From contig NZ_LR733827.1 of the NCBI RefSeq assembly GCF_902506535.1, positions 1,084,805 to 1,148,804 on the forward strand: a stretch of DNA of 64,000 bases, read 5' to 3'. The position numbers were made by a program, and so were the translations under genes. Numbering within the stretch: the stretch's first letter is position 1; each line of letters begins with the position of its first letter. This document shows positions 1 through 8,168 of the stretch, in pieces. Below the pieces are notes generated by a model, which saw nothing but the letters and a program-made list of their open reading frames with translations, was not told where the DNA came from and made no database searches. The DNA is from Pseudomonas sp. 8Z. GTDB lineage: Bacteria > Pseudomonadota > Gammaproteobacteria > Pseudomonadales > Pseudomonadaceae.

Positions 1-78
1 ATACCCGGCAGAACGCATTAGATTGGCGAGGCTCTTGCGAACCTGGGGGTCGTCGTCGACGACGCACACGACCTTCAT
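1..78 (-). CDS. Response regulator, receiver domain, partial (3' end beyond window)
   Basis: The first 26 codons of a gene reading off the left edge. It begins MKVVCVVDDD, the first beta strand and acidic pocket of a receiver domain, followed by a helix (PQVRKSLANLMRSAGY). This start resembles FixJ/NarL-type response regulators. It lies 49 bases downstream of the larger regulator at 128-1096 on the same strand, so the two are probably co-transcribed and belong to one phosphorelay. The output domain is outside the window. Confidence 0.75.
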   Translation of the reverse strand, partial: MKVVCVVDDDPQVRKSLANLMRSAGY

Positions 79-127
79 GACAAGCCCTTGGCAACGGTTG
101 GGCAGAAGGAAGACGGCGCATGCGGGG

Positions 128-1096
128 TCAGGCCGGTTCGGCGACCGCATCGAGCTGGGGGAGCATGCCCAACGCACGTCCAGCCGCGAATAGATGTATC
201 AGGTTGCTCGCCCCGAGTTTTGTCATCACGTGCTTTTTATGCATCTTCACCGTCACGTCCTGCAGACCGAGGCGCTGGGCGATCTGTCGGTTTTGCTGGC
301 CCTCCAGCAGCAGAACGAAGACATCACGCTCACGGGGCGTAAGGCTGGCGTAACGCGCCTGGATCGCCTGGCGGGCATGGCTCTGCCGGTGCTGCGCCGT
401 GGCGCGGGCCATGGCTTCACTCACCGCGGCCAGCAATTGCACCTCCTCCACCGGCTTGGTGAGAAAACCCTCGGCACCGGCCTTCATCGCCCGCACCGTC
501 ATGTCGATGGTGCCCACCCCGCTCATGAAGATGATCGGCAGCGGAGCCCCGCAACTGGCCAGTTGCGCCTGCAGGTCAAATCCCGTGCCCTCACGCAGAC
601 GCACATCGAGCAGCAGACAACCGGGGCGATCACAGGGCTGGCAGTCGAGAAACTCCCCCGCCGAGGCGTAGGCGCAGGCGTCGATACCGGCGGCGCGCAA
701 TTGGCGCACCAGCGCCGTGCGTACGGCGGGCTCGTCATCGATCACATGCACCTCGACAGCGGGCGCAGGATCGTTGGCCGGTACAGGGCGGTACTCTGCC
801 TGTTCAAGCGGTTCGAGATTGAGGCGATAGCCCCGGCGCGGCACGGTTTCCAGTAACCGCGCATCCAGCGCCAGTTGCCGCCGCAAGGTAGAAATCTGCA
901 CCTGCAGATTGTTCTCCTCGACCACCACCTCGGGCCAGGCAGCCTGCAATAGCTCGGCCTTGGTCAGCAAGCGGCCGGGGGCAGCCAGCAGGGCCGCCAG
1001 CACATCGAAGGCACGCGCCCCCAGACGTACAGCAGCGCCGCCCAGGAAGGCCTCCCTGCGCTCCAGTGAAATCCAGGCATCCCCTAGACGAATCAT
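128..1096 (-). CDS. Three-domain response regulator: OmpR-type winged helix, receiver, LuxR-type HTH
   Basis: A 322-residue regulator with an unusual order. Residues 1-95 form a winged helix like the OmpR/PhoB/CadC DNA-binding domain (LGARAFDVLAALL, then TVPRRGYRL). Residues 115-230 are a receiver with acidic pocket DDE at 120-122, phosphoacceptor Asp164 in LLLDVRL and Lys214 in TKP. Residues 248-305 are a LuxR/FixJ-type helix-turn-helix (LTPRERDVFVLLLEG). An ordinary FixJ-type regulator is about 200 residues and has only the last two domains. The upstream region has no strong ribosome site. It presumably precedes the partial regulator at the window edge in one transcript. Target genes and the cognate kinase are not visible. 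Confidence 0.85.
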   Translation of the reverse strand: MIRLGDAWISLERREAFLGGAAVRLGARAFDVLAALLAAPGRLLTKAELLQAAWPEVVVEENNLQVQISTLRRQLALDARLLETVPRRGYRLNLEPLEQAEYRPVPANDPAPAVEVHVIDDEPAVRTALVRQLRAAGIDACAYASAGEFLDCQPCDRPGCLLLDVRLREGTGFDLQAQLASCGAPLPIIFMSGVGTIDMTVRAMKAGAEGFLTKPVEEVQLLAAVSEAMARATAQHRQSHARQAIQARYASLTPRERDVFVLLLEGQQNRQIAQRLGLQDVTVKMHKKHVMTKLGASNLIHLFAAGRALGMLPQLDAVAEPA

Positions 1097-1452
1097 CAGT
1101 CGCTTCGCTTTCCAAGTAGGGCAAAAAATCGCACCGCCAAAAGGCAGCTTTCTCCAAACTAGTTGAAAGAAATTCCCATCTCAAGAACAAAACAGCCTCG
1201 GCAAAAACTCGAACAAACGTACAAGCCGGAGGACTTTCAGCCTGCTTCAATGGCGCGCCACCGTTTGTTTTTTGCCCTGCGTTTACGTGCTGTTTGCACC
1301 TGCGCCGTTGATCGGCAACAACGCCACGCACGCCAATCGAGCACATCGATACAAGCCAGGCGCCGGGCCGCGCCTGATAGTACCGGCAGCCATCCCGGCC
1401 TGCCGCCCAGGAACTTGATCGATGTCGCCCCCCGCCCCCCAAGCTGCCTCCC
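1097..1452. other. Gene-free stretch upstream of the regulator
   Basis: No reading frame here looks like a gene. The frame that continues out of the transposase fragment runs on to 1237 on the minus strand, but after residue 34 it is arginine- and tryptophan-rich and resembles no protein I know. The promoter of the regulator at 128-1096 should lie near 1097-1180. Confidence 0.5.
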
Positions 1453-1554
1453 CATCGGGCCTGTGACGAACTGTTCGACCAGCTCCTTAGGAATCTCAGG
1501 CAGCTCTTTCTTGGCCTTGATGGCCGGGGTCTTTTTGCTAGGCATGTCATGCAC
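1453..1554 (-). pseudogene. IS256-family transposase, N-terminal fragment
   Basis: The frame starts MHDMPSKKTPAIKAKK and continues LPEIPKELVEQFVTGPM, which matches the conserved N-terminus of IS256-family transposases from Gram-negative bacteria. After GPM the similarity stops abruptly, where an intact protein continues into the region before the DDE catalytic domain. No catalytic residues remain, so it cannot transpose by itself. Confidence 0.6.
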
Positions 1555-1599
1555 CTTAAACGCATGTGATGCCCGAACACAAAATTACTGACAGTCCCC
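1453..1599 (-). mobile_element. IS256-family insertion sequence remnant (one end only)
   Basis: Contains one terminal repeat (1571-1599; on the minus strand it begins GGGGACTGTCAG) and the first ~34 codons of an IS256-type transposase. The rest of the element (about 1.2 kb normally) and the second end are missing. The assignment rests on recognition of the end sequence and the transposase N-terminus. Confidence 0.6.
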
Positions 1600-1766
1600 G
1601 ATAAGCAGCTTTACACCGGAAACCAGAGCACACTCACACAAACTTGCCAGTCCGGTGTCAACCCGTCATTCCCCCTGAAAATGCGATGAACCTTTTTTTA
1701 TGCCCTGGCTTAACAACCACTCGTCAGCTCCCCAGTATTTCTCTAGGTTATTCCCCAAGCTGCTTT

Positions 1767-1787
1767 GACAAGCATTCTCATTAACAT
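1767..1787 (+). promoter_or_regulatory. Fur-box-like site upstream of bfd
   Basis: The stretch reads GACAAGCATTCTCATTAACAT; its complement contains AATGAGAATG, the half-site typical of Pseudomonas Fur boxes. It lies about 45 bases before the bfd start. Bfd is known in Pseudomonas to be induced under iron limitation, which fits Fur repression. The second half of the dyad is imperfect. Confidence 0.5.
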
Positions 1788-1832
1788 TAGTATCCTTCAC
1801 ATCCAACAGAATCACCGGGACGAGCCTTGCCC

Positions 1833-2051
1833 ATGTACGTCTGCCTCTGTGAAGGTGTCACCGATACCCAGATCCGCGAAGCGGTCTACGAAGGTTGCTG
1901 CAGCTACCGCGAAGTCCGTGGCAGCCTCGGCATCGCCAGCCAATGTGGCAAGTGCGCCTGCCTGGCCAAGCAGGTCGTACGCGAAACCATCGCTGAAGTG
2001 CAAAGCAGCCAGGCCAACCTCGCCTACCCCGCGAACTTCGTCGCTGCCTGA
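1833..2051 (+). CDS. bfd: Bacterioferritin-associated ferredoxin Bfd
   Basis: A 72-residue [2Fe-2S] protein that donates electrons to bacterioferritin so that stored iron can be released to the cytosol. The cluster cysteines are visible: CLC near the N-terminus and CGKCAC around residues 38-43, the BFD-like [2Fe-2S] fold. The ATG at 1833 gives the family N-terminus MYVCLCEGVTD and has GGGACGAG upstream; an in-frame TTG six bases earlier is possible but less likely. A Fur-like site precedes it and a strong hairpin terminator follows. The bacterioferritin partner gene is not in the window. Confidence 0.95.
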   Translation: MYVCLCEGVTDTQIREAVYEGCCSYREVRGSLGIASQCGKCACLAKQVVRETIAEVQSSQANLAYPANFVAA

Positions 2052-2066
2052 TTTCCCCGAATACAA

Positions 2067-2095
2067 AAAACCGGATCATCGATCCGGTTTTTTTA
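2067..2095. terminator. Rho-independent terminator between bfd and the thiolase gene
   Basis: Stem AACCGGATC / GATCCGGTT around a three-base loop, flanked by an A run on the left and a T run on the right. It can therefore terminate both converging genes. Confidence 0.9.
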
Positions 2096-2110
2096 TGCCT
2101 GCCGTTCGCC

Positions 2111-3295
2111 TCAGCGGTAGGCTTCGAATAATCCCGTGGCCCCCATACCGCCACCGACGCACATGGTGACGATGCCGTAGCGTAGCTCGCGGCGCTGCAG
2201 CTCGCGCACCAGGTGGCCGACCTGGCGCGAGCCGGTCATGCCGAACGGGTGGCCGATGGCGATGGAGCCACCGTTGACGTTGTACTTGTCGTTATCGATA
2301 CCCAAGGCATCACGGCAATACAGGCACTGCGAGGCGAAGGCTTCATTGAGCTCCCACAGGTCGATGTCGGCCACGCTCAGCCCCTTGGCCTTGAGCAGTT
2401 TAGGCACCGACAGCACCGGGCCGATGCCCATTTCGTCCGGCTCGCAGCCCGCGACGGCAAACCCACGGAAATACGCCTTGGGCTTGAGGCCCAGCTCCAA
2501 TGCCTTTTCCAGGCTCATCACCAGAGTCATGGAGGCGCCGTCGGAGAGCTGCGAAGCGTTGCCGGCCGTCACGCTACCCGCCGGATCAAACGCCGGTTGC
2601 AGCTTGGCCAGCGACTCCAGAGTAGTGTCCGGGCGGTTGCAATCATCCGCCTCGACCACGCCTTCGAGAAGGGTCTTCTCGCCCGTGGCCTTGTCTTCGA
2701 CCTGGTACTTCACCGCCATCGGCACGATCTCATCGGCATACAGACCTTCGGCCTGCGCCCGCGCGGTGCGCTGCTGGCTCTGCAGGGCGTAAGCGTCCTG
2801 CGCCTCGCGGCTGATGCCGTAGCGACTGGCGACGATTTCGGCGGTCTTGCCCATGGGGTAGTAGATGCCGGGACTTTCCTGCTGCAGCAGGGGGTTGAAC
2901 AGGTTGTCCATATTCATGCTTTTCAGGGTCATGGTGATGGACTCGACGCCGCCGGCGGCGATGATGTCGCTGCAGCCGGACGCCACCTGGTTGGCGGCGA
3001 TGGCGATAGCCTGCAGGCCCGAGGAGCAGAAGCGGTTGAGGGTCATGCCCGCTACCGGATTGCCCAGGCGCGAGAGCACGGCGACGTTGCGACCAATGTT
3101 CATGCCCTGAGCGCCCTCGTTGGAACCGGCGCCGACAATGCAGTCATCGACCAACTTGGGGTCGATGCCGTTGCGCGTCAGCAGCGCGTCGACGCAGTGA
3201 GCGGCCATGTCGTCGGGCCGGGTCATATTGAACTTGCCGCGGAAGGACTTGGCCAGGCCAGTCCGCACGCTATCGACGATCACCACTTCACGCAT
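2111..3295 (-). CDS. Acetyl-CoA C-acyltransferase (thiolase)
   Basis: A 394-residue thiolase that cleaves 3-ketoacyl-CoA to acetyl-CoA and a shortened acyl-CoA, or condenses acetyl units in reverse. Family landmarks are all present: nucleophile Cys90 in NRFCSSGLQA, NEAF at 317-320, His349 in IGHPFG and Cys379 in MCVGGGMG. Length matches biosynthetic/degradative thiolases. The ATG at 3295 has GAGGTG just upstream. It stands alone, without a FadB-type partner next to it, so it is probably not the main fadBA thiolase. Substrate chain length cannot be read from the sequence. Confidence 0.92.
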   Translation of the reverse strand: MREVVIVDSVRTGLAKSFRGKFNMTRPDDMAAHCVDALLTRNGIDPKLVDDCIVGAGSNEGAQGMNIGRNVAVLSRLGNPVAGMTLNRFCSSGLQAIAIAANQVASGCSDIIAAGGVESITMTLKSMNMDNLFNPLLQQESPGIYYPMGKTAEIVASRYGISREAQDAYALQSQQRTARAQAEGLYADEIVPMAVKYQVEDKATGEKTLLEGVVEADDCNRPDTTLESLAKLQPAFDPAGSVTAGNASQLSDGASMTLVMSLEKALELGLKPKAYFRGFAVAGCEPDEMGIGPVLSVPKLLKAKGLSVADIDLWELNEAFASQCLYCRDALGIDNDKYNVNGGSIAIGHPFGMTGSRQVGHLVRELQRRELRYGIVTMCVGGGMGATGLFEAYR

Positions 3296-3398
3296 GACGC
3301 ACCTCGTTGTTATTGGATGGCGAATGGCGTGACGATAAATCCAGCCGATCCCTGAGCGCGACCATCATTGATCTGGCGTATACGGAGCGATGCCGGGA

Positions 3399-3420
3399 GT
3401 AGCCCGGATGCAATCCGGGG
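3399..3420. repeat. 22-bp palindromic repeat, copy 1
   Basis: An imperfect palindrome starting GTAGCCCGGATGC. The same 22 bases occur in inverted orientation at 60726-60747, 57 kb away, and a degenerate copy lies at 60907-60928. It behaves like a dispersed intergenic REP-class element. Confidence 0.75.
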
Positions 3421-3443
3421 CCATCGGGAACGGTACAAAAGCA

Positions 3444-3518
3444 TCGCGGCTAAAGCCGCTCCTACATTGCAGTAAATACCGTAGGAGCGGCTGGGCGGCA
3501 TTCCGCTTCAGCCGCGAT
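3444..3518. repeat. REP doublet (REPIN-like)
   Basis: Two inverted copies of a REP unit: TCGCGGCTAAAGCCGCTCC.. at 3444-3465, and its partner starting GTAGGAGCGGCT at 3481 and ending in CAGCCGCGAT at 3518. The arms match the repeats in the array at 52807-53639. It fills the gap between the thiolase and polyphosphate kinase genes. No REP-associated tyrosine transposase (RAYT) is in the window. Confidence 0.8.
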
Positions 3519-3525
3519 TAACGCT

Positions 3526-5013
3526 TCAATCCCTAGCAAACGCCGCCTCGATGGCCTCATTGATGGTGCGCAGCACCTTGACCCGAGCGAAGCGCTTGTC
3601 ATTGGCCTCGATCAGCGTCCAGGGCGCAATCTCGGTGCTGGTACGGTCGACCATATCGCCCACGGCGTCGGCGTAGTCGTCCCACTTGTCGCGGTTGCGC
3701 CAGTCTTCCTCGGTGATCTTGAAGCGCTTGAACGGGATCTGCTCGCGCTCCTTGAAGCGTTCCAACTGCGTCTGCTGGTCGATGGCCAGCCAGAATTTCA
3801 CCAATATCACCCCGGCATTGGTCAGCTCTTCCTCGAAGTCGTTGATCTCGCCATAGGCGCGCAGCCAATCCGCTTCGCTGCAGAAACCTTCGACCCGCTC
3901 CACCAGCACGCGGCCATACCAACTGCGGTCGAAGATGGTGAAATGCCCGCGCGCCGGCACATGCCGCCAGAAGCGCCACAGATAAGGCTGCGCACGCTCC
4001 TCCTCGGTTGGCGCCGCTACCGGCACGATGCGGTACTGACGCGGATCGAGAGCGCCAGTGACACGGCGAATGGCCCCGCCCTTACCCGCTGCGTCGTTCC
4101 CCTCGAAAGCGGCGACCAGTGCGTGCTTGCGCATGCGCTTGTCGCGCATCAGGCCGGACAGGCGTGCCTGTTCGGTGGCCAGTTGTTCCTTGTAGTCGTC
4201 CTTGTCCTGGGTCTGGGTCATGTCCAGGCTGGCCAACAGGCCACGATTGTCCAGGCTGGAAACCAGCGGCGCCGAATGCGGCTGCAGTTTTTCCCGCTGC
4301 TGATTGGCCAACGCGGCCTGCAAGCCTTCGAGCAGAATGCGCCCGACGGTGAGGCTGCGGTAATAGTGATCGACGCCCTCGACCACATACCAGGGCGCAT
4401 AGTCACGGCTGGTGCGACGCAGAATGCGTTCGCCGTAGCGCACGAATTTGTCGTAGGTCTTCGATTGCTGCCAGTCCAGCGGGCTGATGCGCCAACTGTG
4501 CAGCGGGTCGTCCTTGAGCGCTTCGAGACGTGCCTTCATCTGCTTCTTGGACAGGTGGAACCAGAACTTGAAGATCAGCGCACCTTCATCGCAAAGCATG
4601 CGCTCCAGGCGTTCGGCGCCGTCGATGGCCTGATCCAGCACCGCGTCCTTGAACTGTCCATGCACCCTGCCCTGCAGCATCTGGCTGTACCAGTTGCCGA
4701 AGAACACGCCCATGTGCCCTTTCGGCGGCAACTGTCGCCAATAGCGCCAGGCCGGTGGCCGCGCCAGCTCTTCATCGGTCTGGATATCGAAGGTGCTGAC
4801 CTGGATCAGCCGCGGGTCCATCCACTCGTTGAGCAGCTTGACCGTCTCGCCCTTGCCGGCGCCCTCGACACCGTTGATCAGCACGATCACCGGGAAGCGT
4901 GCCTGCTGCTTGAGCTCGTACTGCGCCTCCAGCAACGCCTCGCGCAGCGCCGGCTCCCCGGCCTCGAACGTGGCCTTGTCGATACTGCGGCCGATTTCGG
5001 CGGATTCGAACAT
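3526..5013 (-). CDS. pap: Polyphosphate:AMP phosphotransferase (two-domain PPK2)
   Basis: A 495-residue fusion of two PPK2 domains, the length of Pseudomonas/Acinetobacter Pap, which makes ADP from AMP using polyphosphate. The N-terminal domain has Walker A GVEGAGKGET (48-57). The C-terminal domain has EGNDAAGKGG (304-313) and the lid/Walker B segment FDRSWYGRVLVERVEGF (361-377). In the first domain the equivalent of FDRSWYGR reads FFGNWYSQ (104-111), so the Asp-Arg pair is gone. The C-terminal domain is probably the catalytic one. Together with adenylate kinase this would regenerate ATP from polyphosphate in the cytosol. Single gene, divergent from mnmC. Confidence 0.93.
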   Translation of the reverse strand: MFESAEIGRSIDKATFEAGEPALREALLEAQYELKQQARFPVIVLINGVEGAGKGETVKLLNEWMDPRLIQVSTFDIQTDEELARPPAWRYWRQLPPKGHMGVFFGNWYSQMLQGRVHGQFKDAVLDQAIDGAERLERMLCDEGALIFKFWFHLSKKQMKARLEALKDDPLHSWRISPLDWQQSKTYDKFVRYGERILRRTSRDYAPWYVVEGVDHYYRSLTVGRILLEGLQAALANQQREKLQPHSAPLVSSLDNRGLLASLDMTQTQDKDDYKEQLATEQARLSGLMRDKRMRKHALVAAFEGNDAAGKGGAIRRVTGALDPRQYRIVPVAAPTEEERAQPYLWRFWRHVPARGHFTIFDRSWYGRVLVERVEGFCSEADWLRAYGEINDFEEELTNAGVILVKFWLAIDQQTQLERFKEREQIPFKRFKITEEDWRNRDKWDDYADAVGDMVDRTSTEIAPWTLIEANDKRFARVKVLRTINEAIEAAFARD

Positions 5014-5158
5014 GCAATGACCTCCCTGGAATGGTCATCAGAGCCTAACGGATAGCACGCGACTTTGCCCGATAGGCATCGGAGGCAGATTGATCTGCGC
5101 CAGGAAAACCCGACCCGCAGCGGTTAGAATCGCCGCCTGTTTTACCCGGAGCCGCACC

Positions 5159-7120
5159 ATGTCCGACGTCCACAACGCCCAGCTCGACTGGGACGAACAC
5201 GGCCAGCCGCTGTCGCGCAGCTATGGCGACGTGTACTTCTCCCGCGCCAACGGCCTGGAGGAAACCCGTCACGTCTTCCTCGCCCACAACCAAATCATCG
5301 AGCGCTGCCAGGCCTTGCCGGCCGGCGGCCACCTGGTGATCGGCGAAACCGGCTTCGGCACCGGGCTCAACTTCCTCTGCGCCTGGCAGGCCTTCGCCGA
5401 GCATGCCCCGCATGACGCGCGGCTGCATTTCCTCAGCGTGGAAAAATTCCCACTGGCCCTGGCGGATCTGCAGCGCGCCCTGGCCCTGTGGCCGGAGCTT
5501 GCGCCCTACGCCGAGCAACTGCTGGCGCAGTACCGCGCCATCCACCCAGGCTTCCAGCGCCTGTTGCTCGATGGCGGCCGCGTGGTGCTGACGCTGATGA
5601 TCGGCGACGTACTCGACTACCTGCCGCAGCTCGATGCCCAGGTCGATGCCTGGTTCCTCGACGGCTTCGCCCCGTCGAAGAACCCGGAAATGTGGACAGA
5701 CGCGCTGTTCGCCGAGTTGGCCAGACTGTCAGCACCTGGCGCCACCCTGGCCACCTTCACCAGTGCTGGTTTCGTCCGGCGCGGGCTGATCTCCGCCGGT
5801 TTCGCCATGGTTCGCGTCAAAGGTTTCGGTCACAAGCGCGAGATGCTTGCCGGACCTTTTCAAGGGCTGAGTGCTGCACCTGGCGCGCCGTGGTTCGCCC
5901 GACCAGAAACACCTGCTGGCGAGCGTCACGCCGTGGTCATCGGCGCCGGGCTGGCCGGTTGCGCCACGGCCTCAAGCCTGGCGCTGCGCGGCTGGCGCGT
6001 GACCTTGCTGGAACGCCATGACGCCGTTGCCCGCGAGGCCTCCGGCAATCCACAGGGTGTGCTTTATCTGAAACTTTCGGCACACGGCACCGCCCTTTCG
6101 CAACTGATCGTCGCCGGATTCGGCCATACCCGGCGCCTGCTCGAACGCCTGCAACGCGGCAGCGACTGGGATGCCTGCGGCGTGCTGCAACTGGCCTTCG
6201 ACGCCAAGGAAGCCGAGCGCCAGAGCAAGTTGGCGAGCACCTTCCCCGACGACCTGCTGCACCCGCTGAGCCAGGCACAAGCCGAAAGCCGCGCAGGTGT
6301 CGCCCTGGCGGTTGGCGGTCTGTTCTACCCGGATGCGGGCTGGGTACACCCACCGGCGCTGTGTCAGTACCTGGCGCAGCATCCGCTGATCAGCCTGCGC
6401 AGCCACCAAGAGGCGCTGAGTCTGCAACGCCTGGATGACCACTGGTGTATCGCTGGAGAGAGCGGCGTACTGGCCGAGGCGCCCGTGGTGGTGCTGGCCT
6501 GCGCTGCCGAGATCGGGCGCCTGCTGAGCGATGCCAACCTGCCGCTCAAGCGCATTCGCGGGCAGATCAGCCGCCTGCCAGCCAACGATGCCAGCCGCGC
6601 GCTGCGTACCGTGGTCTGCGCCGAAGGCTACGTCGCCCCCCTGCGTGATAACGAACACACCCTGGGCGCCAGCTTCGACTTTCACAGCAACGACCTGACG
6701 CCCAGCGTCGCCGAGCATGTCGGCAACCTTGAACTGCTGCGGGAAATTTCCACGGATCTGGCCGAGCGCCTGGGCGCACAGTCGCTCGACCCGAGCACAC
6801 TGCAAGGCCGCGCCGCCTTTCGCTGCACCAGCCCGGATTACCTGCCGCTGGTCGGGCCTCTGGCCGCGCAGCACGGTTTCAACGAAGCCTACGCCGTGCT
6901 GAGCAAAGACGCCCGCCAGGTGCCGGATACGTCCTGCCCGTGGCTGCCTGGCCTGTACATCAACAGCGGCCACGGTTCACGCGGGCTGATCACCGCGCCG
7001 CTGTCGGGCGAGCTGATCGCTGCCTGGCTGAATGACGAACCGCTGCCAGTACCACGCGAAGTGGCCGAGGCCAGCCACCCCAATCGCTTTATGCTGCGCA
7101 CACTGATTCGCGGCACTTAG
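5159..7120 (+). CDS. mnmC: Bifunctional tRNA mnm5s2U biosynthesis protein MnmC
   Basis: A 653-residue fusion that completes 5-methylaminomethyl-2-thiouridine at the wobble position of certain tRNAs. Residues 1-240 are the SAM-dependent methyltransferase (MnmC2), with the SAM loop GETGFGTGLNFL and DGFAPSKNPEMW. From about residue 258 comes the FAD-dependent oxidase (MnmC1), with the dinucleotide-binding loop VIGAGLAGC near residue 262. A longer in-frame start at 5090 exists, but the ATG at 5159 (MSDVHNAQLDWD) follows GGAG and matches the family N-terminus. The 3' end overlaps the convergent transporter gene by four bases. Confidence 0.95.
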   Translation: MSDVHNAQLDWDEHGQPLSRSYGDVYFSRANGLEETRHVFLAHNQIIERCQALPAGGHLVIGETGFGTGLNFLCAWQAFAEHAPHDARLHFLSVEKFPLALADLQRALALWPELAPYAEQLLAQYRAIHPGFQRLLLDGGRVVLTLMIGDVLDYLPQLDAQVDAWFLDGFAPSKNPEMWTDALFAELARLSAPGATLATFTSAGFVRRGLISAGFAMVRVKGFGHKREMLAGPFQGLSAAPGAPWFARPETPAGERHAVVIGAGLAGCATASSLALRGWRVTLLERHDAVAREASGNPQGVLYLKLSAHGTALSQLIVAGFGHTRRLLERLQRGSDWDACGVLQLAFDAKEAERQSKLASTFPDDLLHPLSQAQAESRAGVALAVGGLFYPDAGWVHPPALCQYLAQHPLISLRSHQEALSLQRLDDHWCIAGESGVLAEAPVVVLACAAEIGRLLSDANLPLKRIRGQISRLPANDASRALRTVVCAEGYVAPLRDNEHTLGASFDFHSNDLTPSVAEHVGNLELLREISTDLAERLGAQSLDPSTLQGRAAFRCTSPDYLPLVGPLAAQHGFNEAYAVLSKDARQVPDTSCPWLPGLYINSGHGSRGLITAPLSGELIAAWLNDEPLPVPREVAEASHPNRFMLRTLIRGT

Positions 7121-8016
7121 GCCCGAGCAGGAGCTGGAGCCAGCACCGGCTTGGGCTTGCGAAACACCAGCACGTTACCCAGCATCACCAGCCCCAGGCC
7201 GAGTAGCGCCGGGGCTGTCCACTGATAGCCCTCGACGAACACCGAGATATTCAGCGCCACCACCGGGAACAGCACCGTGCAGTAGGCCGCGCGCTCCGGC
7301 CCCATGCGCCCAACCAGCGTCAGATAGGCAGTGAAACCGATCACCGAACCAGGGATCGCCAGGTACAACAGCGAGCCGACATAACGCTCACTCCAATCGA
7401 AGGTAAACGGCGTACCGCTGAGCAAACCGATAAACGCCACGATCAGCGCACCATAGAGCATGCCCCAGGCATTGGTGGTCAGCGGCTTGAGGCCCGCCTT
7501 CTGCTGCAAGCTGGACAGCATGTTGCCGGCCGAGAAGCACAGCGTGCCACACAGCGCCAGGCCAATGCCCAGCAGGCTTTCACGACTGGCCTGGTGCCCG
7601 AGCAGTTCCGGGCCGAACAACAAACCCAGACCGGCAAGCCCTAGCGCACCGCCGAGCAGCACATTGGTGGCAATGCGCTGCTTGAAGAACAGCCGCGCAT
7701 TGATCGCATTCCACAAGGTGGCAGTAGAGAAGATCACCGCGATCAGCCCGCTGGGGATCCACTGGCTGGCCGTGTAGAAGCACAGAAAGTTGAGGCAGAA
7801 CAGACATAGGCCCTGCGCCAGGCAGATGATCTGGCCACGCCGATCCACAGGCTGCAGGCGTCCACTGAACCAGAGCAGGGCGAACAGCACCAGCGCTGCC
7901 AGGGCGAAGCGATAGGCAATGGAGGCAACGAGCGCCACCTCGCCCACTTGGAGTTTAATGGCGATCCAGGTGGTGCCCCAGATCAGTACGGTGAGCAGGT
8001 ACAAAGATAGGTTCAT
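7117..8016 (-). CDS. EamA-family (DMT) membrane transporter
   Basis: A 299-residue inner-membrane protein with about ten hydrophobic segments arranged as two EamA repeats; the first opens LTVLIWGTTWIAIK, the hallmark of the family. Drug/metabolite transporters of this type usually export amino acids or metabolites; the substrate here is unknown. The ATG at 8016 has GGAGAA seven bases upstream, whereas the longer frame to 8088 has a non-hydrophobic tail and no ribosome site. The C-terminus is Pro/Ala-rich (KPKPVLAPAPARA). Confidence 0.87.
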   Translation of the reverse strand: MNLSLYLLTVLIWGTTWIAIKLQVGEVALVASIAYRFALAALVLFALLWFSGRLQPVDRRGQIICLAQGLCLFCLNFLCFYTASQWIPSGLIAVIFSTATLWNAINARLFFKQRIATNVLLGGALGLAGLGLLFGPELLGHQASRESLLGIGLALCGTLCFSAGNMLSSLQQKAGLKPLTTNAWGMLYGALIVAFIGLLSGTPFTFDWSERYVGSLLYLAIPGSVIGFTAYLTLVGRMGPERAAYCTVLFPVVALNISVFVEGYQWTAPALLGLGLVMLGNVLVFRKPKPVLAPAPARA

Positions 8017-8168
8017 CGCGTGTTCTCCCTGAAACTGAGGGCCAGTCTGAGGGCGCCTTGAACCACGCGCTTGCACGAAATTGCGCATTTATCAGCATGC
8101 CACCACTGCCTGCCAGCGCTCGCCAGGCTTTATCATGCGGTTTTCGCTAATCAGGTCATGTTCACCGC

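Noticed and set aside
2213..3355. 380-codon open frame opposite the thiolase
   Set aside because: Antisense shadow of a high-GC gene; low-complexity Gly/Ala/His-rich translation. The opposite strand has all thiolase motifs.
8017..8168. Search for a LexA box before the UvrD-like helicase
   Set aside because: No CTG(N10)CAG pattern with acceptable centre was found.
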